A stretch of DNA of 64,000 bases from Kitasatospora sp. MAP12-44 (lineage in GTDB: Bacteria > Actinomycetota > Actinomycetes > Streptomycetales > Streptomycetaceae). Made by a program: the position numbers and the translations under genes. The DNA lies in contig NZ_JARZAE010000004.1 of the NCBI RefSeq assembly GCF_029892095.1, forward strand, positions 1,736,001-1,800,000, written 5' to 3'. Shown here in pieces: positions 37,005-46,083 of the stretch. The notes under the pieces are model-generated. The model did not search any database, had not been told where the DNA came from, and saw only the letters and a program-made list of their open reading frames with translations. Position 1 is the stretch's first letter; every line of letters begins with the position of its first letter.

Positions 37005-37997
37005 ATGCGCTATGTGATCATCGGGGCGGGGGCGATCGGCGGCGCCCTGGGCGGGCGGCTGCACGAGGGCGGGCACGAGGTGGTGCTGGTCGCGCGAGGC
37101 CGCCATCTGAGCGCCCTTCAGGCCGACGGCCTGCGGTTCAGCACCCCGGAGTCCACCCGCACGCTGCGCATCCACGCCGTCGGCGGCCCGGAGGAGCTGA
37201 CGCTGCACCCGGACGACGTCCTGCTCCTGACGGTGAAGACCCAGCACAGCGCCGATCTGCTGGAGACCTGGGCCGGCCAACCGGTGCTCGGCGGCGGCAC
37301 GGCCGGCGACCTGCTGCCGCTGGTCTGCGCGCAGAACGGGGTGGAGAGCGAACGGCTCGCGCTGCGCCGCTTCCGCCGCGTCTACGGGATGTGCCTCTGG
37401 ATGCCCGCCTCCCACCTGGAGCCCGGGCACGTCGCCGCACCCGGCGCGCCGCTCAGCGGCATCCTCACCCTGGGCCGCTACCCGGCCGGCGCCGACGACA
37501 CCGTCCGCGCGATCGCCGACGACCTGGAGAAGTCCCACTTCCGGGCCCCGGTGCGGGAGGACGTGCTGCGCTGGAAGTACGGCAAGCTGATCGGCAACCT
37601 GGCGAACGTCATCGACGCCCTGGCCGGACCGATCGTCGACGGGCCCCTCATGGAGTTCTACCGGCACACCCTCGCCGAGGGCGAGCGGGTGCTGACCGCG
37701 GCGGGGATCGACTACCTGCCCGCCGCCGAGGAGCAGGTACTGCGCGGCGACCAGCGGCGCGACCCGGTGGAGGGCGTGGAGTACGACGGCAACTCCTCCC
37801 GGCAGAGCGTGAGCCGCGGCGCCGGCTCGATCGAGACGGACTTCCTGAACGGCGAGATCGTGCTGCTCGCCCGCCTGCACGGCGTGCCCGCCCCGCTGAA
37901 CGAGCGCCTGCAGCACCTCGCCACGGCCTTCATCCGCGACGGCCGCCCCGCCGGGAGCCTGACGCCGGAGGAGCTCACCGCGCCGGCCGCGCTCTGA
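37005..37997 (+). CDS. ketopantoate reductase family protein (PanE/ApbA-like)
   Basis: A 330-residue oxidoreductase. The N-terminal Rossmann fold binds NADPH (YVIIGAGAIGGALGGRL at residues 3-21). A Lys in the WKYGKLIGNLANVIDAL segment and Ser/Glu at the C-terminal domain fit the PanE family, which reduces 2-dehydropantoate to pantoate. Similarity to PanE is general; paralogues with unknown substrates are common in streptomycetes. ATG 37005. It is convergent with the SDR gene 4 bases away. Confidence 0.87.
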   Translation: MRYVIIGAGAIGGALGGRLHEGGHEVVLVARGRHLSALQADGLRFSTPESTRTLRIHAVGGPEELTLHPDDVLLLTVKTQHSADLLETWAGQPVLGGGTAGDLLPLVCAQNGVESERLALRRFRRVYGMCLWMPASHLEPGHVAAPGAPLSGILTLGRYPAGADDTVRAIADDLEKSHFRAPVREDVLRWKYGKLIGNLANVIDALAGPIVDGPLMEFYRHTLAEGERVLTAAGIDYLPAAEEQVLRGDQRRDPVEGVEYDGNSSRQSVSRGAGSIETDFLNGEIVLLARLHGVPAPLNERLQHLATAFIRDGRPAGSLTPEELTAPAAL

Positions 37998-38001
37998 GCT
38001 C

Positions 38002-38823
38002 TCACCCACCCAGCGGGTCGTCGGGCCCGTACGGACGCAACCGCAGGGTGCGGGCGTCCAGCTCCCGGATCTGCTCGGCGCACGCACACAGCAGCTCCAG
38101 GTTGTCCCGCCCCGCGTGAATGAACCGCCCGTGCAGCGCGTCGAACCGGCCGCGAGCCGCGTCCACCGCCACCGCCACCATGTACGGGATGCTGTTCCAC
38201 TCCTTCATCCCCGCGAACATCGGCATCCCGGCCGTCATGTCGGTTGCCACCGCGCCGGGGCTGATGTCCAGCACCACCACATGGTGCTCGGCGAGCGAGT
38301 CGGCGATGTTGTCGGAGAGCTGCAGCAGCGCGCCCTTGGACGTCGCATACGCCGTGTAGTGGCCGTCGGGGCGCAGCGCAAAGCCGGAGTTGAGGTTGAG
38401 GATCCGGCCGCGCCGGCGCTCCACCATGCCGGGCAGCACACTGCGCATCAGGTTGAACGGCCCGCGCAGGTTCACCTCGACCACCTGCCACCACTGCGCC
38501 GAGTCCACCTCCCAGATCGGCTCCTCGCGCCGGTCGATCTGGCCGGCGTTGTTCACCAGCAGGTCGATCGGCCCCAGGTCGCGCTCGATGGCCCGGACCG
38601 CCTCGCGCACCGCCCCGGGCCGGGCCACGTCGGCCGACACCGCCACTCCCCTGGCCCCCAGCCGCACGCACGCCTTCAGCGTGTCGATCAAGGACTGCTG
38701 CGAGCGGCCGACCAGCCCCACCGCCATCCCCTCGGCGGCCAACCCCAACGCGATCTCCCGTCCGATCCCCCGGCCCCCACCCGTGACCAGGCCCACCTGC
38801 CCGTCCAGCGTCCCGCTGCGCAT
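38002..38823 (-). CDS. short-chain dehydrogenase/reductase
   Basis: A 273-residue classical SDR. The cofactor motif LVTGGGRGIGREIALGL lies near residues 12-28, NNAG in LLVNNAGQID, catalytic Ser and Y-x-x-x-K in YTAYATSKGALLQLS. The substrate is unknown. ATG 38823 follows GGGAGCGAG. Convergent with the PanE-like gene. Confidence 0.92.
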   Translation of the reverse strand: MRSGTLDGQVGLVTGGGRGIGREIALGLAAEGMAVGLVGRSQQSLIDTLKACVRLGARGVAVSADVARPGAVREAVRAIERDLGPIDLLVNNAGQIDRREEPIWEVDSAQWWQVVEVNLRGPFNLMRSVLPGMVERRRGRILNLNSGFALRPDGHYTAYATSKGALLQLSDNIADSLAEHHVVVLDISPGAVATDMTAGMPMFAGMKEWNSIPYMVAVAVDAARGRFDALHGRFIHAGRDNLELLCACAEQIRELDARTLRLRPYGPDDPLGG

Positions 38824-39018
38824 GACTCGCTCCCTTGGTGTCGGCCGACAGCATCCTCCCGCCCGTCCCGCCCGCGCCCCGGCCACACGGACAAGCCCGG
38901 CCACCTCATCCGATCGGCCGAACCTCCGGCCGAGTAGGCGCTTCAGCCACTCGGAGTAGTACCGTCAAGCGACAAGGGCGGCGATCCCGCCCGGCAGTGA
39001 ATCTTGAAAGGCAGATGA

Positions 39019-39894
<876 letters not shown>

Positions 39895-40093
39895 CCGACC
39901 GTCCGACTGACCGTCTGACTCGACGTCAACTCACCCGCTGCGGGGCCTTCGCAATGCCCCCAGCGCCCGGGCGGAGCGACTTCTTGCGCGTGATCGGCAG
40001 CTCGTGTCAACATGGCGACAGCACCACACGTGCGCCAACTCATGAAAGGCCCGGCCGACTTCGGCTGGGCCTTTCGGCATTCCGGGAGCAGAC
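39895..40093. other. intergenic stretch before the small-gene cassette
   Basis: Apart from the hairpin at 40045-40074, this 200-base stretch shows no supported gene. It marks the boundary between core-like metabolic genes and the accessory cassette. Confidence 0.4.
40045..40074. terminator. hairpin terminator
   Basis: AAAGGCCCGGCC (40045-40056) pairs with GGCTGGGCCTTT (40063-40074) with one mismatch and a six-base loop. It precedes the small gene at 40094 and ends transcription from the left. Confidence 0.65.
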
Positions 40094-40285
40094 ATGCGCA
40101 TCACGGCAACCCGCGGCACCCACACCGTGACGATCGAACTGGACGGCTCCAGCCCGGCCTTGCTCCGGCAAGCCGAAGCCGCAGCCCTCCGCCTGCTCGG
40201 CGATCCGACCGAGCCGGCAGCCAAAGCCCCCATTGGCTTCACCGGTGATTCGCCGACCCCTACGAAGACACGAAAACCGGGCTGA
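40094..40285 (+). CDS. small hypothetical protein (63 aa)
   Basis: A 63-residue hydrophilic protein with a GGGAG ribosome site 6 bases before ATG 40094. It begins RITATRGTHTVTIELDGSS, a short beta-rich segment, and continues with a helical AAALRLLG segment. I recognise no family. It is placed at the left end of the XRE cassette, 170 bases before the next gene, and may be an unrelated accessory gene. Confidence 0.5.
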   Translation: MRITATRGTHTVTIELDGSSPALLRQAEAAALRLLGDPTEPAAKAPIGFTGDSPTPTKTRKPG

Positions 40286-40454
40286 CCGGTGCCGCTCTCA
40301 GCGTCTGGTGCCGCGATCGCAGGGGACGGCGCCGACGATATCCAGGCGACGCTACCCGCTCCGGCCACTCCGTCTCGGCACTTCACCGGTTCAGCCTCGT
40401 TCCATGCGCCAGTGCGGCATCCTGATGCCTCAACCAGCAGAGAGGAAGGCCGCC

Positions 40455-40661
40455 ATGGCGCGCGAGTTCCGCTTCATCGGCACCACGTCCGACCGCAACG
40501 AGTGCCCAGTTCTGTACGAGCTGCCCGGTGATCGGGTCGCGGTGCAGGGTGAACTCGTGACCGATCCGGACGAGCTCGCCCAGATGGTCAAGTTCGGCGA
40601 GGCCGATGCAGTGGTCGTCGTCCCGCGCGAGCTCCTGACCCGCTTCGCGCCGAAGCAGTAG
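40455..40661 (+). CDS. 68-residue partner protein of the XRE/DUF6879 cassette
   Basis: A compact protein beginning AREFRFIGTTSDRNECPVLY, then VAVQGELVTDPDELAQM and PRELLTRFAP. Small proteins of this pattern usually precede a DUF6879 and DUF5753 pair in streptomycetes. GAGGAAGG lies before ATG 40455. It ends 3 bases before the GTG start of the next gene, so the unit is an operon. It may control or interact with the DUF6879 product. Confidence 0.75.
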   Translation: MAREFRFIGTTSDRNECPVLYELPGDRVAVQGELVTDPDELAQMVKFGEADAVVVVPRELLTRFAPKQ

Positions 40662-40664
40662 CTG

Positions 40665-41201
40665 GTGCCCGACCTGCTGCCGGCCGGACCGGCTTTGTCG
40701 CGGCTCTTCGAGGAGTTCGAGCACACCGCATGGCGCTTGGAGTCGCAGCCGTCGTACGAGGCTGACGAGCGCACTGAGACATACGCCCAGTGGCTACGTG
40801 GAGAGTCGTGGCCGGACGAGTCCGACGACCCCTGGTACGCCCAGCGCCGGGCGCTGATCGACACCGGGCGGCGGATCGAGCGGGTGCGCCTGGTGAGCCA
40901 GCCCGCGACCGATGGTGAGCGGTACCTGCTCGCGCGAGCTCCGCTCACGCTCGCCGTCGGCGAGGACATCCGGTACCTTTGGCGACCGAACGCGGAGCGG
41001 CTGAGCCTGCCACGGATCGACGTGTGGATCTTCGACTCACGCTTTGGGGCGCTCTTCCACTATGACGGCTCGCGGCAGCTCGGCATCGAGCTGATTGAAG
41101 ACCCCGCTCGTGTGCTGGGTTTCTGCCAGGTGCGGGATGCGGCCTGGCATCACGCCATCCCGCACGCCGAGTTCACCAGGGCGGTACCGTCCACCATGTG
41201 A
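40665..41201 (+). CDS. DUF6879-type protein
   Basis: A 178-residue soluble protein with FEEFEHTAWRLESQPSYEAD, then WRPNAERLSLPRIDVWIFDS and GALFHYDG. These fit the family usually found with XRE/DUF5753 regulators; no catalytic motif is recognisable. The proteins may form a regulatory or toxin-antitoxin-like set, though no function is established. GTG 40665. The last bases overlap the regulator start (GTGA at 41198). Confidence 0.8.
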   Translation: MPDLLPAGPALSRLFEEFEHTAWRLESQPSYEADERTETYAQWLRGESWPDESDDPWYAQRRALIDTGRRIERVRLVSQPATDGERYLLARAPLTLAVGEDIRYLWRPNAERLSLPRIDVWIFDSRFGALFHYDGSRQLGIELIEDPARVLGFCQVRDAAWHHAIPHAEFTRAVPSTM

Positions 41202-42043
41202 GCACCGATTACCAGAGGGCCCGGGAGATGCTCGGTGCGCGGCTTCGCGAGCTGCGCGCCGAGACCGGCCTGACAGCACGTCAGTTCGCCGCCCGTTGCG
41301 GCTGGTCGGCGCACTCGAAAGTCTCGAAACTGGAGACTGGTAGGCAGACTGCCACCGTGGCTGACCTGGAGGACTGGGCAGCGGCGGCCCGTCGGCCCGA
41401 GCTGGCTGCAGATCTGGCGATCCAACTCCGAGGCCTTGAGACGCAGCATCAGTCGGTCCAACGGGAGATCGCGGCTGGCTACGCGCCGCTCCAGGAGGCC
41501 ACGCACCTCCGCCACCAGCAGACGGCGGCGGTCCGCGGCTACGAAGCAACGGTGATACCAGGCATCCTCCAGACTGCCGACTACGCCCGAGCTGTGCTGA
41601 CGATGGCCGGAGAGCTGCACGGTGGTACTGCCGACGTTGAGCAGGCCGTCCGTGCTCGACTTCGCCGGCAGGATGTGCTGTACGAGGCGGGAAGGCGCTA
41701 CCAGGTGCTGATCTGGGAGGCCGTGCTGCACGAGCTCGTATGCCCAGCTGAGGCGATGGCGGCCCAGCTGGACCGGCTGATCGGTCTGCTGGGCCTGGAC
41801 ACGCTGGCGCTGGGGATCGTCCCGCTTGGCGCCCGCCTCGGCAGTACGTTGAAGCACGGTTTCTGGATCTTCGATGACCAGCGTGTGACTGTTGAGACGG
41901 TGCACGCGTCGTTGTGGGTAGACGATCCGGAGCACATCGCGCTGTACGGGCGGGCGTGGTCGACCCTGGAGCGGTCAGCGGTGTATCGGGCGGAGGCGCA
42001 CCGGCTGATCGCTCGCGCGCGGGCTGCGCTGGGATCTCTCTGA
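41198..42043 (+). CDS. XRE-family regulator with DUF5753
   Basis: A 281-residue regulator. Residues 10-65 form a helix-turn-helix (GARLRELRAETGLTARQFA, then WSAHSKVSKLETGR). The rest is DUF5753 (IPGILQTADYARAVL, the classic segment), the ligand or partner-binding region of the WhiJ-like group. Start overlaps the DUF6879 gene by 4 bases. In streptomycetes such regulators work with small companion proteins and repress their neighbours. It lies 87 bases before the small Cys-containing gene and terpene-synthase-like gene, making them candidate targets. Confidence 0.93.
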   Translation: MSTDYQRAREMLGARLRELRAETGLTARQFAARCGWSAHSKVSKLETGRQTATVADLEDWAAAARRPELAADLAIQLRGLETQHQSVQREIAAGYAPLQEATHLRHQQTAAVRGYEATVIPGILQTADYARAVLTMAGELHGGTADVEQAVRARLRRQDVLYEAGRRYQVLIWEAVLHELVCPAEAMAAQLDRLIGLLGLDTLALGIVPLGARLGSTLKHGFWIFDDQRVTVETVHASLWVDDPEHIALYGRAWSTLERSAVYRAEAHRLIARARAALGSL

Positions 42044-42130
42044 GAACCGTTTCGAACCACAGGAACCGGCCGGAGAACCAGAGAGAAACAACGACGTCAG
42101 GTGTTGAACCGCTCACCTAGCGTTGCCCCC

Positions 42131-42337
42131 ATGGCAGATCTTGCGGTAGCCGTGCCGCAGCCCGCCGCCGGGCTGCCGTACGCAGAAACAATCCTGACGT
42201 ACAACCAGCTACACGAACTGGCATGCGTACGCTGCGGCAGCTCACGGCCGCCTTTGGTGTCCGCTGGCCACCTGCTCGTGGACGGCCTCTCCTGGGTCGT
42301 CGTGGCGTGTGCGGACCACACCGGGGAGGGGTCCTGA
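42131..42337 (+). CDS. 68-residue CxxC protein, coupled to the terpene-synthase-like gene
   Basis: A small protein with C-V-R-C-G and a later C-A-D-H, together a possible zinc site. ATG 42131. Its stop overlaps the next start (TGATG at 42335), so it is translated with the terpene-synthase-like gene. I do not recognise it; a regulatory or chaperone role is guesswork. Confidence 0.75.
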   Translation: MADLAVAVPQPAAGLPYAETILTYNQLHELACVRCGSSRPPLVSAGHLLVDGLSWVVVACADHTGEGS

Positions 42338-43308
42338 TGGGGATCCCTACCGACCGGCGGCACACGGATGTGCATGTTGGGGCCCGGACGTGGATGGTGG
42401 AGCACGGGCTTCACTCGGAGCCGGACGGCTATCTCGGCCATGGGTATGTCGGACTTTGCCTGCGGGCGTGGCCGGGGGCTTCGGGGGCGCCGTTGCAACT
42501 GGCGGTGGAGTGGGCGTTGTTGACGTGGCGGCTGGACGATGTGCTCGACGTGGAGTTGCGTGAGGCGGCGCCGCTGGACGTGGGCGGGTTCGTTGGGCGT
42601 CTGGTTGACACGGTGGAGGAGAGTGAGCCGGTCACCCCCGAGGATCATCCCGCTGTGCGGGCGCTGGCCGATCTGGTCGAGCGGACGCGGCAGGTCATGC
42701 CGGGGGACTGGTGGGACCGGTACCAGGGCCATATGGTCGCTTGGATCGAGGCGGCGCACGGGAAGTTGGTCGATTTCGTGCAGCCGGGTCGAGTGCCGAC
42801 GCTGCGGGAGTACATGACGATCCGGCCGCCGGACGGGGGGATGGTGCTCGCCGCGATGTGGACGGAGTTGGCGCAGCAGGTCGTCACGCCGGACTGGGAG
42901 AGTCCACTGGTGCAGTCGCTGTTGGCAGCGTTCTCGGCGTGCGGGTACCTCGCCAACGACCTCGCCGCCGGTGCCGGCGACACCTTCACTGCGCTCGACG
43001 CGCTGGCGCGCAGCGAGGGCATGCCGCCCACCGCCGCCCGGGAGAAAGTACGCGAGCAACTGCACGCCGAAGAAGGCCGCTTCTGGTGGCTGCGCTGCGC
43101 GCTGCGGGAGTACTCGGATGAGGCGCGCCCGTCGGCGGCGCGGGACGGTTTGATGGAGGACACCGCCCGGTTCGCGATGCACCTCGACTCATTCCGGCAC
43201 GCGCTGCGCGAATGGACCTCCGCCAGCACCCGGTACGCACCGCCCACGCCGGAGGGACGGAACGCGGTCGCGCACCAGCTGCGCCGGACCGTCATCGGCC
43301 GCCACTGA
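42337..43308 (+). CDS. class I terpene-synthase-like protein
   Basis: A 323-residue all-alpha protein. The aspartate-rich motif DDVLD lies at residues 67-71, and an NSE-like motif at 207-215 reads N-D-L-A-A-G-A-G-D: the Ser/Thr is Ala and the Glu is Asp. A C-terminal RY (STRYAPP) matches the terpene synthase pattern. Class I terpene synthases cyclise prenyl diphosphates with Mg. Substitutions in NSE make activity uncertain. ATG 42337 follows GGAGGGG and overlaps the small gene. No tailoring genes follow; a lipoprotein gene on the other strand ends 6 bases away. Confidence 0.8.
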   Translation: MGIPTDRRHTDVHVGARTWMVEHGLHSEPDGYLGHGYVGLCLRAWPGASGAPLQLAVEWALLTWRLDDVLDVELREAAPLDVGGFVGRLVDTVEESEPVTPEDHPAVRALADLVERTRQVMPGDWWDRYQGHMVAWIEAAHGKLVDFVQPGRVPTLREYMTIRPPDGGMVLAAMWTELAQQVVTPDWESPLVQSLLAAFSACGYLANDLAAGAGDTFTALDALARSEGMPPTAAREKVREQLHAEEGRFWWLRCALREYSDEARPSAARDGLMEDTARFAMHLDSFRHALREWTSASTRYAPPTPEGRNAVAHQLRRTVIGRH

Positions 43309-43314
43309 GAAGGG

Positions 43315-44586
43315 TCAGGGGCTCGGGGTCGGGAGGGGCGGGGCTGCCTGGGCTGCGGCGGCGATGGTCGGGTCGGCCAGGACCTTGGCGTACTGCCGCT
43401 GGATCAGAGCCGTCGCCGCGGCTCGGTCGGCCTTGGCCGGGACCCAGAGGTCGACGTTGACGGCGATATCGCCGACCACGGCATAGGACTCGGTCCAGAC
43501 CTTGCCGTTGCCGTTGAGCCCTGCGTGCTCGAAGGCCCGGGCGTCACCGCTGTCGGGAATCGCGTACGAGCCGCTGCTGCCAACGACGTTCCCGGTTCCG
43601 CCCTGGACGTTGAGGGTGAAGCTCTGGGCTCCAGCCACCGAGGCGAACTGCAGCAGTTGGACGTTCGCCTCAGTCCCGTCGGAGGCGACCCAATCCTCGC
43701 GGACCGCGTACTGGAAGCCTCGAGTCGTCTCCTCGGCGGTGACCTTCGGCTGGTTGGCCGTGGTGGCGAAGCGAGTGACGAACTGCTGCAGCGTCAGGAT
43801 GCCCGTGGGCCCGTTCCGGCCGTCGTCCGGCCACGGCCGGGAGTCGGCGGGCGGAGTCACCAAGTCGCTCACCAGGCGGCTCTGGTCGCTCGCGTTCGCC
43901 GCGACCGGCGCGGGAGCGGTGCGGGCTGAGGTCGGCAGCGGCGAGGGGGTGGTGACCTGGCTGGTCAGCCGGGTGTACTGGGCCTGCGAGAGCTGCTTCA
44001 GTCCTGCGGCCTCGGGAGCGCCGTCGGTGTAGTAGTGCAGGTCGACCGCGACGTTGCCGACGGAGAACCACGCGCTGTTGCGGATGTACCCGAGCTGGTC
44101 CAGGGCGCCGGCGGTGTACGCCTCGGCCCCCGGAATGCCCGGCACCGCGACGAGCGATTCGACCGGCAGCTGCGTCATCGCGGCGCTCGCCGAGCCCCAG
44201 CTGACAAAGTCCTGCGCCCCCGCGTCCCGGGCGAACTGGACTAGGTAGACATCGACGTTTGTGCCGTCCAGCGCATCCCAGTTCGTCTCGACGGCGTACT
44301 TGAAGCCATCGCCGTCGAGGTCGCGCTTCTCAGTGTCCTGGAACTGATCGCCGGGGACGCCGCCCACAAACTGGTCACGATTCAGGATGCCGCCGGGTGC
44401 CAGGGTGCCCTGGCTGTAGGGCCGGGATCCGACCGGTGCGGTCAGCAGCTCGCTCTTCAACTGGTCAGCGGTCAGGACCTTCTCCGGAGCGAGGACGCCA
44501 CCGCAGCCACCCAGTGCCGTGACAGCGAGGGTGGCGGCGAGCACGATGCCGGCCGTGCGGAAGAGGTGCTGGGACTGCTGGGGCAC
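43315..44586 (-). CDS. lipoprotein with two tandem homologous domains
   Basis: A 423-residue lipoprotein. Residues 1-27 have a signal with lipobox LGGC. The mature part contains two copies of one domain: residues about 45-205 (GILNRDQFVGGV then FKYAVETNWDALDGTNVDVYLVQFARDAGAQDF) and about 235-405 (GILTLQQFVTRF then FQYAVREDWVASDGTEANVQLLQFASVAGAQSF). Each has similar strand patterns. No enzymatic motif is present. It may be a surface-exposed binding protein. Its start faces the divergent XRE gene, 554 bases away. Domain duplication is clear by eye. Confidence 0.88.
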   Translation of the reverse strand: MPQQSQHLFRTAGIVLAATLAVTALGGCGGVLAPEKVLTADQLKSELLTAPVGSRPYSQGTLAPGGILNRDQFVGGVPGDQFQDTEKRDLDGDGFKYAVETNWDALDGTNVDVYLVQFARDAGAQDFVSWGSASAAMTQLPVESLVAVPGIPGAEAYTAGALDQLGYIRNSAWFSVGNVAVDLHYYTDGAPEAAGLKQLSQAQYTRLTSQVTTPSPLPTSARTAPAPVAANASDQSRLVSDLVTPPADSRPWPDDGRNGPTGILTLQQFVTRFATTANQPKVTAEETTRGFQYAVREDWVASDGTEANVQLLQFASVAGAQSFTLNVQGGTGNVVGSSGSYAIPDSGDARAFEHAGLNGNGKVWTESYAVVGDIAVNVDLWVPAKADRAAATALIQRQYAKVLADPTIAAAAQAAPPLPTPSP

Positions 44587-44716
44587 GGTGAACCATTCGG
44601 GATAGCAGAGGCAAGATCAAACATCATCGCGGATGCAGATCACGCCCATGTCACACCACAGCGGCGCCGGCTCAGCTCCCCCCTCCTGGAGCTGAGACGG
44701 CCCGGCTCGCGTGCTT

Positions 44717-44787
44717 CGGCATCAGCCGCCCGGCGGGGGTGGGCCCGACCCCTGTACGGGCCCACCCCCGCCGCGCGGCTGATGCCG
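44717..44787. repeat. long near-perfect inverted repeat between divergent genes
   Basis: A 31-base arm (44717-44747) pairs with 44757-44787, one mismatch and a 9-base loop. The arms start CGGCATCAGCCG and end CGGCTGATGCCG. It lies between the start of the minus-strand lipoprotein and the plus-strand XRE gene, so it terminates neither. It may be a terminator of a small RNA, a MITE remnant, or a cruciform operator. Confidence 0.85.
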
Positions 44788-45035
44788 ACCGCGTCACGGC
44801 ACCGCGCACCAGGAGGTGTCGTGCCGTCGCGTACCTGGGGCTATCCGGGTGCGCGGGGCGATCGGGTGCCGAAATCCGCGGTCGTCCTGCGGGCGGGGGT
44901 TGGGTGATGACACACTCATCCTTGTCTCCAGTGATGGGTGACACCGTCCCCTGCCTGCGGGCATGGCGGTCCTGAACGGGTCGAGGCGGCACAGGACTCC
45001 CGGCGATAACGGCCGGGGGGCGCTGCGTTCTCCTC

Positions 45036-45070
45036 GATAGCGGACAGTACTTGATGTACTCTTGGCTATC
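45036..45070. promoter_or_regulatory. nested symmetric operator upstream of the XRE regulator
   Basis: GATAGC - 4 bases - AGTAC - 5 bases - GTACT - 4 bases - GCTATC form a symmetric 35-base dyad, 70 bases before ATG 45141. Two nested half-sites with even spacing are typical for a dimeric or tetrameric helix-turn-helix protein, most likely autoregulation by the gene it precedes. Confidence 0.75.
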
Positions 45071-45140
45071 AAGCTGGTAGTCGAAAGTACCCTGCTGCCC
45101 GCCTGACCCACTTCGACCGTTCGTATTCAGGAGTACCGGG

Positions 45141-46058
45141 ATGCCTGCCCGCCATTTTGACGGCCGCGATCTGCGTCGGATGCGCCGAGCCGCAGAGCGC
45201 ACCCAGGCCGACGTGGCGGACGCGCTGGGGGTGCGGCGTCCCACCGTCGCGAAGTGGGAGAGCGGCGAGACCTTCCCCGAGGCCGAGCGGTTGTCGGCTC
45301 TGGCCGCCACACTCGGGGGGACGCTGGACGAGCTGTTCCCGCGCGACGGGGAGCCGGATCTGGCCGATCTGCGGTGCGACGCCGGCTATCCGCAGAACCG
45401 CACCGGCGAGATCATCGGGACGAAGTCGCATATCCCGGTCAGCAACGCCGAGCGCGGGGTGCGCCGCCTGGACCCCGGCTACGTACCGAAGTTGGCGCAG
45501 GCGTACGGCGTCAGCGAGGCGCTGCTGCTGGCGGCGCAGGACCGCTCGTTCGGGGAGCTCACACCTGCGCTGGGCCAGAGGGGCCAGAGCGCGCAGGCCC
45601 GCACGCCGACGCCCCACACGCCGACCCCGCAGACGCTCGCCGAGAAGATCCGCTATCTGCTGGAGCGCACCTTCAGCCCCGCCGAACGCCCCTCGGACGA
45701 GGCGATCGCCGCCGCCGTCAACGCCAGGGCCGGCCGGTACGTGCTCGGCGAGGCCCAGGTGCGCGCGCTGCGCACCGGGGAGCCGCCGGCACCGCAGGTG
45801 CTGGCGGAGCTGCCGGAGAGCCTGGTGTACGAGGGGCTGTCCGAGGTGTTCGGCGTCTCGCCGCTCTTCTTCCAGTCCAACGAGCAGGTCGAGCGCCAGG
45901 TCGTCGAGGGCATCCAGCTCATGGTGCACGGCACCGGCCTCGCCCTGGCCGCGCGGGGCGACCAGGGCGGCGGGCTCTCCGCTCAGGCGATGGCGAAGAT
46001 CAACGAGCTGGTGGCAGCCCTGCGCCGGGGGAAGATCCCCGACGCGGGCAGTGAGTAG
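45141..46058 (+). CDS. XRE-family regulator of an ImmA/membrane-protein cassette
   Basis: A 305-residue regulator. Residues 8-65 are an HTH (DLRRMRRAAERTQADVADAL, recognition RRPTVAKWESGE). A second HTH-like stretch may lie near 85-115. The C-terminal part, with a Thr/Pro-rich linker (TPTPHTPTPQT) in the middle, has its own helical fold. ATG 45141 lies 70 bases after a symmetric dyad. Nearby on the opposite strand are a multi-pass membrane protein and an ImmA/IrrE metallopeptidase, a recurrent set in streptomycetes where ImmA-type proteases usually cleave an XRE repressor. Confidence 0.9.
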   Translation: MPARHFDGRDLRRMRRAAERTQADVADALGVRRPTVAKWESGETFPEAERLSALAATLGGTLDELFPRDGEPDLADLRCDAGYPQNRTGEIIGTKSHIPVSNAERGVRRLDPGYVPKLAQAYGVSEALLLAAQDRSFGELTPALGQRGQSAQARTPTPHTPTPQTLAEKIRYLLERTFSPAERPSDEAIAAAVNARAGRYVLGEAQVRALRTGEPPAPQVLAELPESLVYEGLSEVFGVSPLFFQSNEQVERQVVEGIQLMVHGTGLALAARGDQGGGLSAQAMAKINELVAALRRGKIPDAGSE

Positions 46059-46083
46059 CCGACAGAACCACCAGAGATGGCAC

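Noticed and set aside
38824..38904. An earlier start for the SDR at 38904
   Set aside because: The extra residues are unlike SDR N-termini, and ATG 38823 has a good ribosome site.
40094..43308. A prophage or integrative element
   Set aside because: No integrase, att-like repeat or structural gene is visible; the genes fit a chromosomal regulatory cassette.
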